From the NCBI RefSeq assembly GCF_001889265.1, contig NZ_CP018151.1:186001-250000 (forward strand): a stretch of 64,000 bases of DNA, read 5' to 3'. The notes beneath the pieces are model-generated. The model did no database searches. It was not told where the DNA came from and was given only the letters and a program-made list of their open reading frames with translations. Each line of letters opens with the position of its first letter. Position 1 is the first letter of the stretch. Position numbers and translations under genes: made by a program. Of this stretch, positions 36,539 through 45,470 are shown in pieces. The DNA comes from Microbacterium sp. 1.5R. GTDB lineage: Bacteria > Actinomycetota > Actinomycetes > Actinomycetales > Microbacteriaceae.

Positions 36539-37852
36539 ATGTCCGAAGAGTTCCTGCTGTCTGTCCCGGCTGCCACGCGGTTGTCCGAGAACGCGGTGCG
36601 GTCCGTCCGCATCACACCGGTCGCATTCCACGACCCACCCCTGCTCAACACCGTCGGCGTGCACGAGCCGCTCGCGCTGCGCGCCATCGTGCAGGTGACC
36701 ACCGAATCGGGCGTCGTCGGACTCGGCGAGACCTACGGCGACAGCGCGCACCTGCAGCGATTGCGGGTCGCCGCCGACGCCGTGCTTGGCTGCGACGTGT
36801 TCGCCACGAACGACCTGCGAGCGCGGGTCGAGCGCAGTGTGGCCGGCGACGGCGTGCAGGGCGGACACGGCATGTCGGGCATGGTCACCGGCACGAGCAC
36901 CGGCGACCGTGTGCTCTCGCCGTTCGACGTGGCCGCCATCGACATCCGCGGCAAGCTGCTCGGCATGCCCGCCAGCGAGCTGCTGGGCGGACGGGTGCGG
37001 GATGCGGTGCCGTTCAGCGGCTACCTCTTCTACAAGTGGGCAGGCCACCCGGGCGGATCCGACGACGAATGGGGCGAGGCGCTGACGCCGGACGGCATCG
37101 TCAGACAGGCGCGTCGCATCGTCGACGCCTACGGATTCACAGCGCTCAAGCTCAAGGCCGGTGTCTTCGCGCCCGACGACGAGATCGCCGCGATCCTCGC
37201 GCTGCGCGAGGAGTTCCCCGACCACCCCCTGCGCATCGATCCGAACGGCGCCTGGACCGTCGAGACCTCGCTGCGGGTCGCCGATGCGCTGAAGGACGTG
37301 CTCGAATACCTCGAAGACCCCACCCCGGGTCTCGAGGGCATGGCCGAGGTGCGCCGCCACACCGACCTGCCGCTCGCCACCAACATGTGCGTCGTCGCGT
37401 TCTCGCACATCGCAGATGCCGTGCGCCTCGGCGCGATCGACATCGTGCTCTCCGACCACCACTTCTGGGGAGGTCTCGAACGATCCCGGCTGCTCGCCGG
37501 CTTCGCCGAGACGCTCGGGTGGGGGCTTTCCATGCACTCGAACTCGCACCTCGGCATCAGCCTCGCCGCGATGACCCACCTCGCCGGTGCCACCCCCGGC
37601 GTCGGCTACGCGTGCGACACGCACTGGCCGTGGAAGCGCGAGGACGAAGACGTCATCGCCCCCGGCGCCCTGACCTTCAGGGACGGATCGCTGGCGGTGC
37701 CGACCGCGCCCGGACTCGGCGTCGAGCTCGACCCGGAGGCGCTCGCGCGGCTGCACAGGCAGTACCTCGACGGCGGCATCCGGGAGCGCGACGACACCGG
37801 CTACATGCAGCGGGTCGACCCCGGATACGTGCTCGAGAGCCCCCGCTGGTGA
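36539..37852 (+). CDS. Enolase-superfamily enzyme, glucarate dehydratase-related
   Basis: The 437-residue protein has the glucarate dehydratase-like residues: FTALKLKAGVF (catalytic KxK), LRIDPNGAW (metal Asp), LEYLEDPTPG (metal Glu), TNMCVVAF (Asn), LSDHHFWGG and the catalytic His region SMHSNSHLGISLAAMTHLAG. It differs from the second copy at 47054, which fits canonical GudD better, so this one may act on another aldarate or be the low-activity related protein (GudX type). The start at 36539 has GGAGG upstream; the frame from 36470 is rejected. It overlaps the next gene by 4 nt. Confidence 0.88.
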   Translation: MSEEFLLSVPAATRLSENAVRSVRITPVAFHDPPLLNTVGVHEPLALRAIVQVTTESGVVGLGETYGDSAHLQRLRVAADAVLGCDVFATNDLRARVERSVAGDGVQGGHGMSGMVTGTSTGDRVLSPFDVAAIDIRGKLLGMPASELLGGRVRDAVPFSGYLFYKWAGHPGGSDDEWGEALTPDGIVRQARRIVDAYGFTALKLKAGVFAPDDEIAAILALREEFPDHPLRIDPNGAWTVETSLRVADALKDVLEYLEDPTPGLEGMAEVRRHTDLPLATNMCVVAFSHIADAVRLGAIDIVLSDHHFWGGLERSRLLAGFAETLGWGLSMHSNSHLGISLAAMTHLAGATPGVGYACDTHWPWKREDEDVIAPGALTFRDGSLAVPTAPGLGVELDPEALARLHRQYLDGGIRERDDTGYMQRVDPGYVLESPRW

Positions 37853-38829
37853 ACGCGCCGCTGCGCATCGCGGTCACCGATCCGATCATGTCGGCGTTCG
37901 CCGACGATCTGCGCCGCACCGCGCGCCCGCACGAGTGGGTGTTCGCCGACCTCGACGTGCCCGGTTCGACACGAGCCGCGATCGAGGGCGCCGACGTGGT
38001 GATCTGCTCGCGGCTCACGGTCGCAGAGATGGCCGGCGCCGATCACGTGCGACTCGTGCATGCGACGGGTGCGGGAGTCGACAGGGTGGAAGGCGGTGCC
38101 GTGCCCGAGGGTGTGCCGCTGTGCAACACCGGTCATCACGGCGCTGCGATCGCCGAGCACGTGCTCATGACCGCACTCATGCTGCGCCGTCGCGCGATCG
38201 ACGCCGATGCCGAGATGCGTCGGGGGGAGTGGCGGACGATCGCGACGGCCGGCGCCCCGTACCACCGCTCTCTCGCTGGCAGCACCCTCGGACTGGTCGG
38301 CTACGGCGAGATCGGCCGCTCCGTCGCCCGCCTCGCGAAGGCCTTCGGCATGCGCGTGGTCGCGATGCGCCGGCATCCTGATGCGGGCGGCCCCGGAACC
38401 GAGCTGCTCGATCAGGTGTACGGCGAGGATCAGTTGCATCCGCTGCTGCGGGAGAGCGATGTCGTCGTCATCACCGCGCCCCTCACCGAGAGCACGCGAG
38501 GGATGATCGATGCGGACGCGCTCGCGCAGCTGAACGCCGACGCTCTGGTCATCAACGTCGCCCGCGGGGCGCTCATCGACGAGGACGCACTGTTCTCGGC
38601 CCTCAGTGAGGGACGCATCGGGGGAGCGGCGATCGACGTGTGGTGGGAGGCGCCGCAGGGCGCGCAGGCTCCCCCCGTCGTGCAGAGGTTCGCCACGCTC
38701 GATCGGGTCGTGCTCACCCCGCACCACTCCGGCCATGCCCGCGAGGTCTTCACGGCGCGGGCCGCCGACATCGCCCGCAACATCGACCTGCTCGACGCGG
38801 GCCTCCCGCTCGAGCGTCAGGTGCGCTGA
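37849..38829 (+). CDS. D-2-hydroxyacid dehydrogenase family protein
   Basis: The 326-residue protein has the NAD-binding motif STLGLVGYGEIGRSV, the catalytic Arg region VINVARGALIDEDAL, a Glu in DVWWEAP and a His in VVLTPHHSGHA, as in D-2-hydroxyacid dehydrogenases (SerA/LdhA-like). The GTG at 37849 overlaps the stop of the enolase gene. Such enzymes reduce 2-oxoacids such as hydroxypyruvate or glyoxylate. The actual substrate within aldarate breakdown is unknown. It converges with the TauE-like gene. Confidence 0.9.
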   Translation: MNAPLRIAVTDPIMSAFADDLRRTARPHEWVFADLDVPGSTRAAIEGADVVICSRLTVAEMAGADHVRLVHATGAGVDRVEGGAVPEGVPLCNTGHHGAAIAEHVLMTALMLRRRAIDADAEMRRGEWRTIATAGAPYHRSLAGSTLGLVGYGEIGRSVARLAKAFGMRVVAMRRHPDAGGPGTELLDQVYGEDQLHPLLRESDVVVITAPLTESTRGMIDADALAQLNADALVINVARGALIDEDALFSALSEGRIGGAAIDVWWEAPQGAQAPPVVQRFATLDRVVLTPHHSGHAREVFTARAADIARNIDLLDAGLPLERQVR

Positions 38830-38865
38830 GGCGGCTGGCCGTGGGCGGGTCGCTCCGGCATCCGC

Positions 38866-39591
38866 TCAGCCGAGCTCGAACAGGCGGGTGACGATCAGCG
38901 TCACCGCACCGAGAGCGGATGCTCCGAGAGCGATCGCGCGCGTGCGCCGGCGGTTGAGGAACCTGTTCACGAACCGCGACAGCACCACCCCCGCGACCGC
39001 GAACGGCGCCATCCAGGCCGCCGTGGCGAGCGCGTGCGTCGGCACCGCGCCCCACAGGAACAGCGCGACGAGCGACAGCGATGATCCGACGAGGAAGAAC
39101 GCCGACATCGTGCCGCGCAGCCGCGGCCCGTCGGAGCCCTGCCAGATGATCGCCATCGGCGCCCCTCCGACCGACGTGGTCGTGCCCATGACGCCAGACA
39201 GCGCCCCGGCCACCGCCTGCGTCGTCCTCGTCACTCTCGGGCGCCAGCCCCGCAGCGAGACGACGACTCCGAGCAGCACGACGACCGCGACCGCCCAGGA
39301 GAGCGCGGTCGTCGACATCACGGTGACGAGACCCGCGCCGACGACGGTCCCGGGCACCCGCCCCGCCAACGCCCAGCCGGCCCCGCGCAGATCGAGCGCC
39401 GCGCGATCCATCACCGCCACGATCAGCGTCACGACCATGGCCAGCATGATCACGAGCACCGGCAGCAGCGTCGTGTCGATCAGGGCGATGAACGGTGCGG
39501 CCAGCATCCCCATTCCGAAGCCGATCGAGCCCTGCAGGCAGCCGGCGACGAGGATGACGGCCCCCAGCATCATGAACTCGAGCGGCGTCAC
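38866..39591 (-). CDS. TauE/SafE-family membrane protein (probable organic anion exporter)
   Basis: A 241-residue membrane protein with about seven hydrophobic helices and the TauE/SafE glycine-rich repeats: AGCLQGSIGFGMGMLAAPFI in the first half and LSGVMGTTTSVGGAPMAIIW in the second. The family is linked to export of sulfite, sulfonates or other organic anions. It begins at a GTG 7 nt after the DppC stop, so it is the last gene of the transporter operon. It may relieve accumulation of an intermediate, which is speculation. Confidence 0.88.
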   Translation of the reverse strand: MTPLEFMMLGAVILVAGCLQGSIGFGMGMLAAPFIALIDTTLLPVLVIMLAMVVTLIVAVMDRAALDLRGAGWALAGRVPGTVVGAGLVTVMSTTALSWAVAVVVLLGVVVSLRGWRPRVTRTTQAVAGALSGVMGTTTSVGGAPMAIIWQGSDGPRLRGTMSAFFLVGSSLSLVALFLWGAVPTHALATAAWMAPFAVAGVVLSRFVNRFLNRRRTRAIALGASALGAVTLIVTRLFELG

Positions 39592-39598
39592 CGCGGAC

Positions 39599-40564
39599 TC
39601 AGCGACGCGGGGCGATCGAGCCGATCACACGACGGCGCTTCTTGCTCTGCAGACGCCAGCGCTGACCGGGATCGGTCGCGAGACGCAGCCACGCGGCCAG
39701 GACGTTCGCGCACACCGTGGTGATGACGATCGCGAGACCGGGGAGCACCGACTGCCACCACGCCTCGGCGAGGTACTGGCGTCCCTGCGAGACCATGAGG
39801 CCCCAGCTGACATCGGGCGGTTGGATGCCGATGCCGAGGAAGCTCAGCGACGACTCGGCCAGCATCACGTAGCAGAACTCCAGCGTCGCCAGCGTGACCA
39901 GCGTGGGCAGGACGTTCGGGACGATGTGCCGGAAGACGATGGCCTTGTTCGTGGCTCCGAAGTTCGTCGCGGCGTCGACGAACATCCTCGAGCGCAGCTC
40001 GGCGGCATCCGCTCGCGCCGTGCGCAGGTACAGAGGGATGCGGGTGATCGCGAGCACGAGCACGATGTTGGCCGCACTCGGGTTGAACACGTACAGGATC
40101 ACCACGGCGAGCAGCAGCGAGGGGAAGCTCATGATGACGTCGGCGATGCGCATCGACACCGACTCGCGCCATCCGCGGTGGAATCCGGCCCACATGCCCC
40201 AGATCGAGCCGACGACCGCCGAGACGACCACGGCGGCCGCCGCGACACCGAGCGTGGTTCCCGCGGCGGTGATGATGCGGGCGAGCAGGCTGCGACCCAG
40301 CGAGTCGCTGCCGAGGACGTACTCCCAGCCGAGCTGGAAGCTGAACGGCGGCATGTTGCGTGCGCCGAGGTCCTGTCGCTGCGCCATCTCGCCGAACAGC
40401 GGCGGACCGATGATCGCGGTGAGCACGATGAACGACAGCACGATGGCGGCGGCGGTGGCGACCTTGTCCTTCAGCAGCAGCTGCCAGAGGTTGGCGCGAC
40501 CCGACGAGCGGGCTCCGCGCGCCTTCTGCGTGAGGACGGTGACGGTCGATGCGTTGTCAGACAT
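39599..40564 (-). CDS. Opp/Dpp-type ABC transporter permease, DppC-like
   Basis: The 321-residue permease has an N-terminal OppC leader region, LGSDSLGRSLLARIITAAGT (the family LGTDxxGRD-like motif), and the EAA-type loop DAATNFGATNKAIVFRHIVP. It pairs with the DppB-like protein encoded upstream. Its start overlaps the dppB stop by 8 nt. Confidence 0.93.
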   Translation of the reverse strand: MSDNASTVTVLTQKARGARSSGRANLWQLLLKDKVATAAAIVLSFIVLTAIIGPPLFGEMAQRQDLGARNMPPFSFQLGWEYVLGSDSLGRSLLARIITAAGTTLGVAAAAVVVSAVVGSIWGMWAGFHRGWRESVSMRIADVIMSFPSLLLAVVILYVFNPSAANIVLVLAITRIPLYLRTARADAAELRSRMFVDAATNFGATNKAIVFRHIVPNVLPTLVTLATLEFCYVMLAESSLSFLGIGIQPPDVSWGLMVSQGRQYLAEAWWQSVLPGLAIVITTVCANVLAAWLRLATDPGQRWRLQSKKRRRVIGSIAPRR

Positions 40565-41546
40565 TCGTCAGCACCTCTGCCTTCGTGTCGGAGAGTGCCC
40601 CGGGACCGCGGCGGCGGGCCTTGGCTCCCGAGGTCGGCCGCACGCGGGGATCCAGCAGCGCGTAACCGAGGTCGATGATGATGTTGAGGGCGAAGATCGC
40701 CAGAGCGGTGATCAGAACCGCGGCCTGCAGCACCGCGAAATCGCGCTGCAGGATCGAGTCGATCATGAGCTTGCCGATGCCCGGCCAGCCGAAGATCGAC
40801 TCCACCACGACCGCGCCGTTGATGAGGCCGACGGTCAGGTCGCCGGCGACGGTCAGGGCAGGTGCTGCGGCGTTGCGCAGCGCGTGCTTCGAGACGATGT
40901 GCATCTGGCCGGCGCCGCGACTGCGGGCGACCTGGATGTACGGCTGCCCGAGCACGGTCACCATCGACCCGCGGATCACCTGGGCGAGCACCCCGACCGG
41001 TCGCAGCATGAGCGTCGCGACCGGCAGGATCCAGACGAGAGCGCCGGAGGTTCCGGAGGTCGGCAGCCAGCCGAGGGTGATCGCGAAGATCCAGATGCCG
41101 AGGATCGCCACCCAGAAATCGGGCACGCTCGCCGCCGTCATCGAGAAGAAGCTCACGATGCGGTCGGCGATGCCGTTCGGCTTCAGCGACGCCCAGCTGC
41201 CGAGCACGATGGCGATGACGATCGCGAGGATCATCGTCACCGCGGCGAGCTGCAGGGTGGCGGGGAAGGCGCGCAGCGCCATCTCGGCGGCAGGTTCCCC
41301 GGTGCGCAGCGACTGACCGAAGTCCAGCTGCAGGACACCGAGGAAGTAGTCGCCCATCTGCTTCCACAGCGGCTGGTCGAAGCCGTTGCGGGCGGCGAAG
41401 TCCTCGCGCATCTGGTCGGTGGCGTTCAGCGGAAGGTACAGCTGCGACGGATCGCCGGTGAGACGGGCGAGCACGAAGACACCCAGTACGACGGCGATCA
41501 GCGGCAGCGCGCTCTGCAGGATCCGTTTTCTCAGGTAGGTCCACAT
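40557..41546 (-). CDS. Opp/Dpp-type ABC transporter permease, DppB-like
   Basis: A 329-residue permease beginning MWTYLRKRILQSALPLIAVV, the standard DppB first helix, with FGQSLRTGEPAAEMALRAFP and the EAA-type loop PYIQVARSRGAGQMHIVSKH. It forms the translocation pore with the DppC-like protein. The gene lies 29 bp downstream of the binding-protein gene, in the order A-B-C. Confidence 0.93.
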   Translation of the reverse strand: MWTYLRKRILQSALPLIAVVLGVFVLARLTGDPSQLYLPLNATDQMREDFAARNGFDQPLWKQMGDYFLGVLQLDFGQSLRTGEPAAEMALRAFPATLQLAAVTMILAIVIAIVLGSWASLKPNGIADRIVSFFSMTAASVPDFWVAILGIWIFAITLGWLPTSGTSGALVWILPVATLMLRPVGVLAQVIRGSMVTVLGQPYIQVARSRGAGQMHIVSKHALRNAAAPALTVAGDLTVGLINGAVVVESIFGWPGIGKLMIDSILQRDFAVLQAAVLITALAIFALNIIIDLGYALLDPRVRPTSGAKARRRGPGALSDTKAEVLTNV

Positions 41547-41575
41547 GGTCGCCCGCCTCTCACTCTCGCTCGCGG

Positions 41576-43144
41576 TCAGCCCGCGAGCGAGACCTCCTTG
41601 ATGCGCAGCTCGTCGCCGGTCGACGAGTTGGGCTCGTACGTCACGCGGTCGGCGAGACCGAGCATGACCGTCTGGTGCGCGATCGGGGCGAGGGCCACGA
41701 CGTTCTCGCGCTCGTAGGCGAACACGTCCTCGTAGGCCGCCTGACGCTCATCGCCGGTCAGAGTGCGTGCCGTGTTGATGAGCTCGTCCAGACCCGGGTC
41801 GCCGAACTCGGCCTGCGCACCGCCCGTGAGCATGTACTGCTCGACCGTGAACTGCGCGTCACCCGCCTGGTTGCCGTGCTGGATGAGCATCGAGATGGGG
41901 CCCTCGTTCGTGACGAACGGGCTCAGTTGGTACTGCAGGTGCTGCGTGGTGTCGACCATGCGGAGCTCGACGTTGAGGCCGGCGGCGGCGAGCTGCTCGC
42001 GCAGGACCTCGCCGAGCTCGCTGACCTTCGGGAACTGCGCGGTGCGCACCGGCATGAGGATCTTCGTGTCCGTCGGGACGCCGTCAGCCGCAGCCTCCTC
42101 GACGAGGGCCTTCGCCTTCTCGGGGTCGTACTCCCAGGGCTCGAGATCGGAGTTGAAGCCGACGATGCCCTCGGGGATCAGCTGCGCGGCGACCACGTCG
42201 CCGTCGGGGTAGAGGGAGGAGACGATGCCCTCGCGGTCGATCGCGTAGTTGATCGCCTGGCGGATGCGGATGTCGTCGAGCGGCGCCGTCTGCCCGGAGA
42301 AGCGCAGTGCGATCGTCTCGTTGTTCGGGTAGCTCACGCCGAAGTCGCCGATGCCGTCCTCGGCGCTGAGGCCGAGGGCGATGTCTGCCTCGCCGCTGGT
42401 GATCATCGCGGCACGGACGGTGCCCTCCGACCGCCACTGGTACTCGACCTCGGCGAACTGCGGAGCGTCGCCCCAGTAGTCGTCGTTGCGGTCGAGGGTG
42501 AGCTTCGTGCCGGCCTGCCAGTCGCCGATCGCGTAGGGGCCGGTGCCGATGGGCTCGCGCACGAACTCGGTGTTCGAGGTCTCGGGGGAGACGATCTCGA
42601 TGAACGAGAGCTTCAGCGGGAGGATCGGGTCGGGGCTCGGGGTGGTCACGGTGAGGGTGGTGGCATCGGTGGCGGCGACCTCGAGGTCGTCGTCACCGAA
42701 GATGTAGCCCTCGACGTTGCAGCCGAGGTCACCGTTCACGGCGCGGTCGATCGAGTAGGCGGCCGCTTCGGCGTCGAAGGGGGTGCCGTCCTGGAATGTG
42801 ACGTCATCGCGGACGGTGAACGTCCACTCGGTGTCGCCGGTCTGCTCCCACTCGGTGGCGAGCAGCGGCTCGAGCTCTCCGGTCGACGGGTTGCGCTCGA
42901 CGAGCGGTTCGGTCACCGTGCTGCGCACGACCACACCGGTCGAGGTGAGGTTCGCGTCGCACGCCTCGAGCGTGGGCGGCTCCTGCGTGAGCACGACGCG
43001 GAGGGTGTCTTCGGTGCCACCCTCGCCGCCGCCTTGCGACTCCGAGTTCGCGACCGAGCAGGATGCGAGCAGTGCGATCGACGCGATTCCAGCGGTGACG
43101 GCGGATGCGCGGGCCGCTCTGCGTCGGGGGGAAGAAAGCTTCAT
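41576..43144 (-). CDS. Opp/Dpp-type ABC transporter substrate-binding lipoprotein
   Basis: The 522-residue class C binding protein has a lipoprotein signal (GIASIALLASCSVANSES, lipobox LASC) and typical family segments: PLLATEWEQTGDTEWTFTVR, DDVTFQDGTPFDAEAAAYSI, IGTGPYAIGDWQAGTKLTLD and IRQAINYAIDREGI. GGAGG precedes the ATG. Although the family is named for peptides, members also bind nickel, opines and sugars. Lying between genes for glucarate breakdown, it probably captures an aldarate or its conjugate. Confidence 0.92.
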   Translation of the reverse strand: MKLSSPRRRAARASAVTAGIASIALLASCSVANSESQGGGEGGTEDTLRVVLTQEPPTLEACDANLTSTGVVVRSTVTEPLVERNPSTGELEPLLATEWEQTGDTEWTFTVRDDVTFQDGTPFDAEAAAYSIDRAVNGDLGCNVEGYIFGDDDLEVAATDATTLTVTTPSPDPILPLKLSFIEIVSPETSNTEFVREPIGTGPYAIGDWQAGTKLTLDRNDDYWGDAPQFAEVEYQWRSEGTVRAAMITSGEADIALGLSAEDGIGDFGVSYPNNETIALRFSGQTAPLDDIRIRQAINYAIDREGIVSSLYPDGDVVAAQLIPEGIVGFNSDLEPWEYDPEKAKALVEEAAADGVPTDTKILMPVRTAQFPKVSELGEVLREQLAAAGLNVELRMVDTTQHLQYQLSPFVTNEGPISMLIQHGNQAGDAQFTVEQYMLTGGAQAEFGDPGLDELINTARTLTGDERQAAYEDVFAYERENVVALAPIAHQTVMLGLADRVTYEPNSSTGDELRIKEVSLAG

Positions 43145-43403
43145 CGGTTCCTCCAGGTAGGGGACGGCCGAGGCCCAGAGTGGTCGTCGGCTCGTTCAGA
43201 ATGTCGCAGACCGCTTCCCGAGCGTCAACCGATGCGCGGCACGCATCGGCGGGCGGAACCGGGGCTCGGCGCCCGGCAGCGGTGGAGCGACATGCGGCGA
43301 TCCGCGGGATTCCGGCGTTCTCGCCCGATGAATACAGCGGACGCATCAATCCATGCAACTTCGCTTATGGAACTGCATCGTTGACGGGTCGTAGTCTCGC
43401 GCC

Positions 43404-44381
43404 ATGACGAACATCATCGATGCCCCCTCGCCCGTCGCCCCCGGCTCCGTCGCCCAGGCGGGGCCACTGCTCGACTCTCTCGAGCGGACGCTTCAGGACG
43501 AGTACTCCGTGGTGCGTCTTCCCGACGACCTCTCGACCCTCGATCCCGCGGATGCCGCGAAGGTGCGCGCTGTCGTCACGAGCGGTCGCAACGGTGTCCC
43601 GTCCGCTCTGATGGCCGCGCTCCCGAACCTCGAGATCGTGACCAACTTCGGGGTGGGCTACGACACGACCGATGTGGCCCAGGCGGTCGCACGTGGCATC
43701 CAGGTCACCCACACGCCCGATGTGCTCACCGACTGCGTCGCCGATACGGCGCTCGGGCTCATGCTCGACGTGTTCCGACGGTTCGGGGCATCCGAGAGGT
43801 TCCTGCGCGAGGGCCGCTGGGAGTCCGGCGGCTTCCCGCTGACGCGTCGGTTCTCGGGCAGCACGGTCGGCGTGCTCGGCCTCGGCCGCATCGGGCAGGC
43901 GATCGCCCGGCGCGCGGCAGCATTCGACGCGACGATCCTCTACACGACCCGACGGCCCGTCGAGGAGGTGCCGTGGGAGCACGTGGCCTCCGCCGTCGAA
44001 CTCGCACGCCGATCGGACGTGCTCGTCATCGCGGTTCCCGGCGGCGCGGCGACCGAGGGGCTCGTGGATGCCGAGGTCATCCGGGCGCTGGGGCCGGAGG
44101 GGTTCCTGGTCAACATCGCCCGCGGCTCGGTCGTCGACGAGGACGCGCTGATCGCCGTTCTCGAGGCCGGTGAGATCGCGGGGGCGGGTCTCGACGTGTT
44201 CGCTCATGAGCCGCACGTGCCCGAGCGGTTGATCCGCGACGATGTCACGCTGCTGCCCCACGTCGGCAGCGGAACGCACGAGACCCGGCGCGACATGCGA
44301 GACCTCACGCTGGCGAACCTGCGGGCGTACCTCGCAGGCGAGCCGCTCCCGACGCCGGTGCCGGAGATGTCTGCGCTTTGA
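43404..44381 (+). CDS. D-2-hydroxyacid dehydrogenase family protein (second copy)
   Basis: A 325-residue protein with the NAD-binding site TVGVLGLGRIGQAI, catalytic Arg in VNIARGSVVDEDALI, Glu in DVFAHEP and His in LLPHVGSGTHETR. This pattern is close to glyoxylate/hydroxypyruvate reductases of the GhrB type. Divergent from the binding-protein gene and 117 bp upstream of the dehydratase operon. It may reduce a 2-oxoacid by-product. It is clearly different in sequence from the dehydrogenase at 37849. Confidence 0.9.
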   Translation: MTNIIDAPSPVAPGSVAQAGPLLDSLERTLQDEYSVVRLPDDLSTLDPADAAKVRAVVTSGRNGVPSALMAALPNLEIVTNFGVGYDTTDVAQAVARGIQVTHTPDVLTDCVADTALGLMLDVFRRFGASERFLREGRWESGGFPLTRRFSGSTVGVLGLGRIGQAIARRAAAFDATILYTTRRPVEEVPWEHVASAVELARRSDVLVIAVPGGAATEGLVDAEVIRALGPEGFLVNIARGSVVDEDALIAVLEAGEIAGAGLDVFAHEPHVPERLIRDDVTLLPHVGSGTHETRRDMRDLTLANLRAYLAGEPLPTPVPEMSAL

Positions 44382-44409
44382 TGCAGGCGGCGCATTGATC
44401 TATCCACCA

Positions 44410-44444
44410 TTTGGTTTGTAGGCGCATCGTTTCCCGCATAGCGT
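44410..44444 (+). promoter_or_regulatory. Promoter/operator motif upstream of the 5-dehydro-4-deoxyglucarate dehydratase operon
   Basis: TTTGGTTTGTAGGCGCATCG at 44410-44429, then CATAGCG at about 44437. It shares the blocks TTTGGTTTGT, GCGCATC and CATAG with the site at 36437. A further GGCGCATTGAT lies 20 bp upstream. Shared promoters within one pathway fit control by the single LysR protein. Confidence 0.45.
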
Positions 44445-44497
44445 GACGATTGTTCAGATCCGAGCCGGACACCGGCGCGACACCCCAGGAGTGCACC

Positions 44498-45433
44498 GTG
44501 GCACGATTCACGCCCACCGAGCTGGCCGACCACCTTCGCGAAGGTCTCCTCTCGTTCCCCGCGACGGCATTCACGCCGGAGCTCGAGTTCGATGAGAAGC
44601 GCTACCGCGAGCACGTCGAGTGGCAGGCCGGATTCGGCGTCGCCGGTCTGTTCGCCGCCGGCGGCACCGGCGAGGGCTTCAGTCTCGATGCCGCAGAGTC
44701 GGCCGCGGTCGTCCGCGCGGCCGTGCAGGCATCCCGACCCGAGGTGCCGGTGCTCGCGTCGGCCGGAGGCTGGACCCGCAACGCGATCGCGAACGCTCGC
44801 GCAGCCGAGGAGGCCGGTGCCGAGGGCATCCTCGTGCTGCCCCCGTATCTCACCGAGTGCGACCAGCCGGGTCTCGTCGAGCATGTCTCGGCGATCGCCG
44901 CAGCGACCCGTCTCGCGATCATCGTCTACAACCGGGGCAACGCGATCTACTCGGCCGAGACGATGGCGATCCTCGCCGACCGACACGAGAACGTCATCGG
45001 CTTCAAGGATGCGACGGCCGACATCGAGCACCTCGCCTCGGTCTACGTCCGCAACGGCGAGCGGCTGTTCTACCTGGGCGGGCTGCCGACGGCGGAGACG
45101 TATGCGCTGCCGCTGCTGCAGATGGGCATGAGCACCTATTCGTCCGCGATGTTCAACTTCGTTCCCGAGTTCGCCCTCGAGTTCTACCGTGACGTGCGTG
45201 CCCAGGACCGAGTCGCGGTGACCGAGAAGCTGGGACGCTTCGTGCTGCCGTACATCGCGATCCGCGATCGGGGCCGCGGCTTCGGCGTCTCGATCGTCAA
45301 GGCTGGGCTGCGTCTCACCGGACACGGCGTCGGACCGGTCCGCCCGCCGCTGCACGACCTGTCGGAGCAGGATGACGCCGACCTCCTGCAGCTTCTCGAC
45401 CGCGCCGGGCTGCTCGAGTCCGTCCCCGTCTGA
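44498..45433 (+). CDS. kdgD: 5-dehydro-4-deoxyglucarate dehydratase
   Basis: The 311-residue protein belongs to the DHDPS/NAL aldolase superfamily. It converts 5-dehydro-4-deoxy-D-glucarate to 2,5-dioxopentanoate (ketoglutarate semialdehyde), water and CO2. Key parts are LLSFPATAFTPELEFDEKRY at the start, AAGGTGEGFSL, a Tyr in IIVYNRGNAIY and the Schiff-base Lys in VIGFKDATADIEHL. The start is a GTG at 44498 with CAGGAG upstream; the ATG at 44450 is rejected. It lies 37 bp upstream of the aldehyde dehydrogenase gene, and the two steps are consecutive. Confidence 0.92.
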   Translation: MARFTPTELADHLREGLLSFPATAFTPELEFDEKRYREHVEWQAGFGVAGLFAAGGTGEGFSLDAAESAAVVRAAVQASRPEVPVLASAGGWTRNAIANARAAEEAGAEGILVLPPYLTECDQPGLVEHVSAIAAATRLAIIVYNRGNAIYSAETMAILADRHENVIGFKDATADIEHLASVYVRNGERLFYLGGLPTAETYALPLLQMGMSTYSSAMFNFVPEFALEFYRDVRAQDRVAVTEKLGRFVLPYIAIRDRGRGFGVSIVKAGLRLTGHGVGPVRPPLHDLSEQDDADLLQLLDRAGLLESVPV

Positions 45434-45470
45434 TCCTCACCATCCCGACCCTCGACTCAAGGAGAGTGAC

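Noticed and set aside
35498..37756. 752-codon reverse-strand frame spanning the LysR and enolase genes
   Set aside because: Only the part below 36406 matches a protein family (LysR). The rest is antisense to the enolase gene and has shadow-type Arg/Gly/Val-rich composition.
44450..44497. ATG at 44450 as start of the kdgD gene
   Set aside because: The extra 16 residues match nothing and contain the promoter region. The GTG at 44498 has CAGGAG at correct spacing and fits the family N-terminus.
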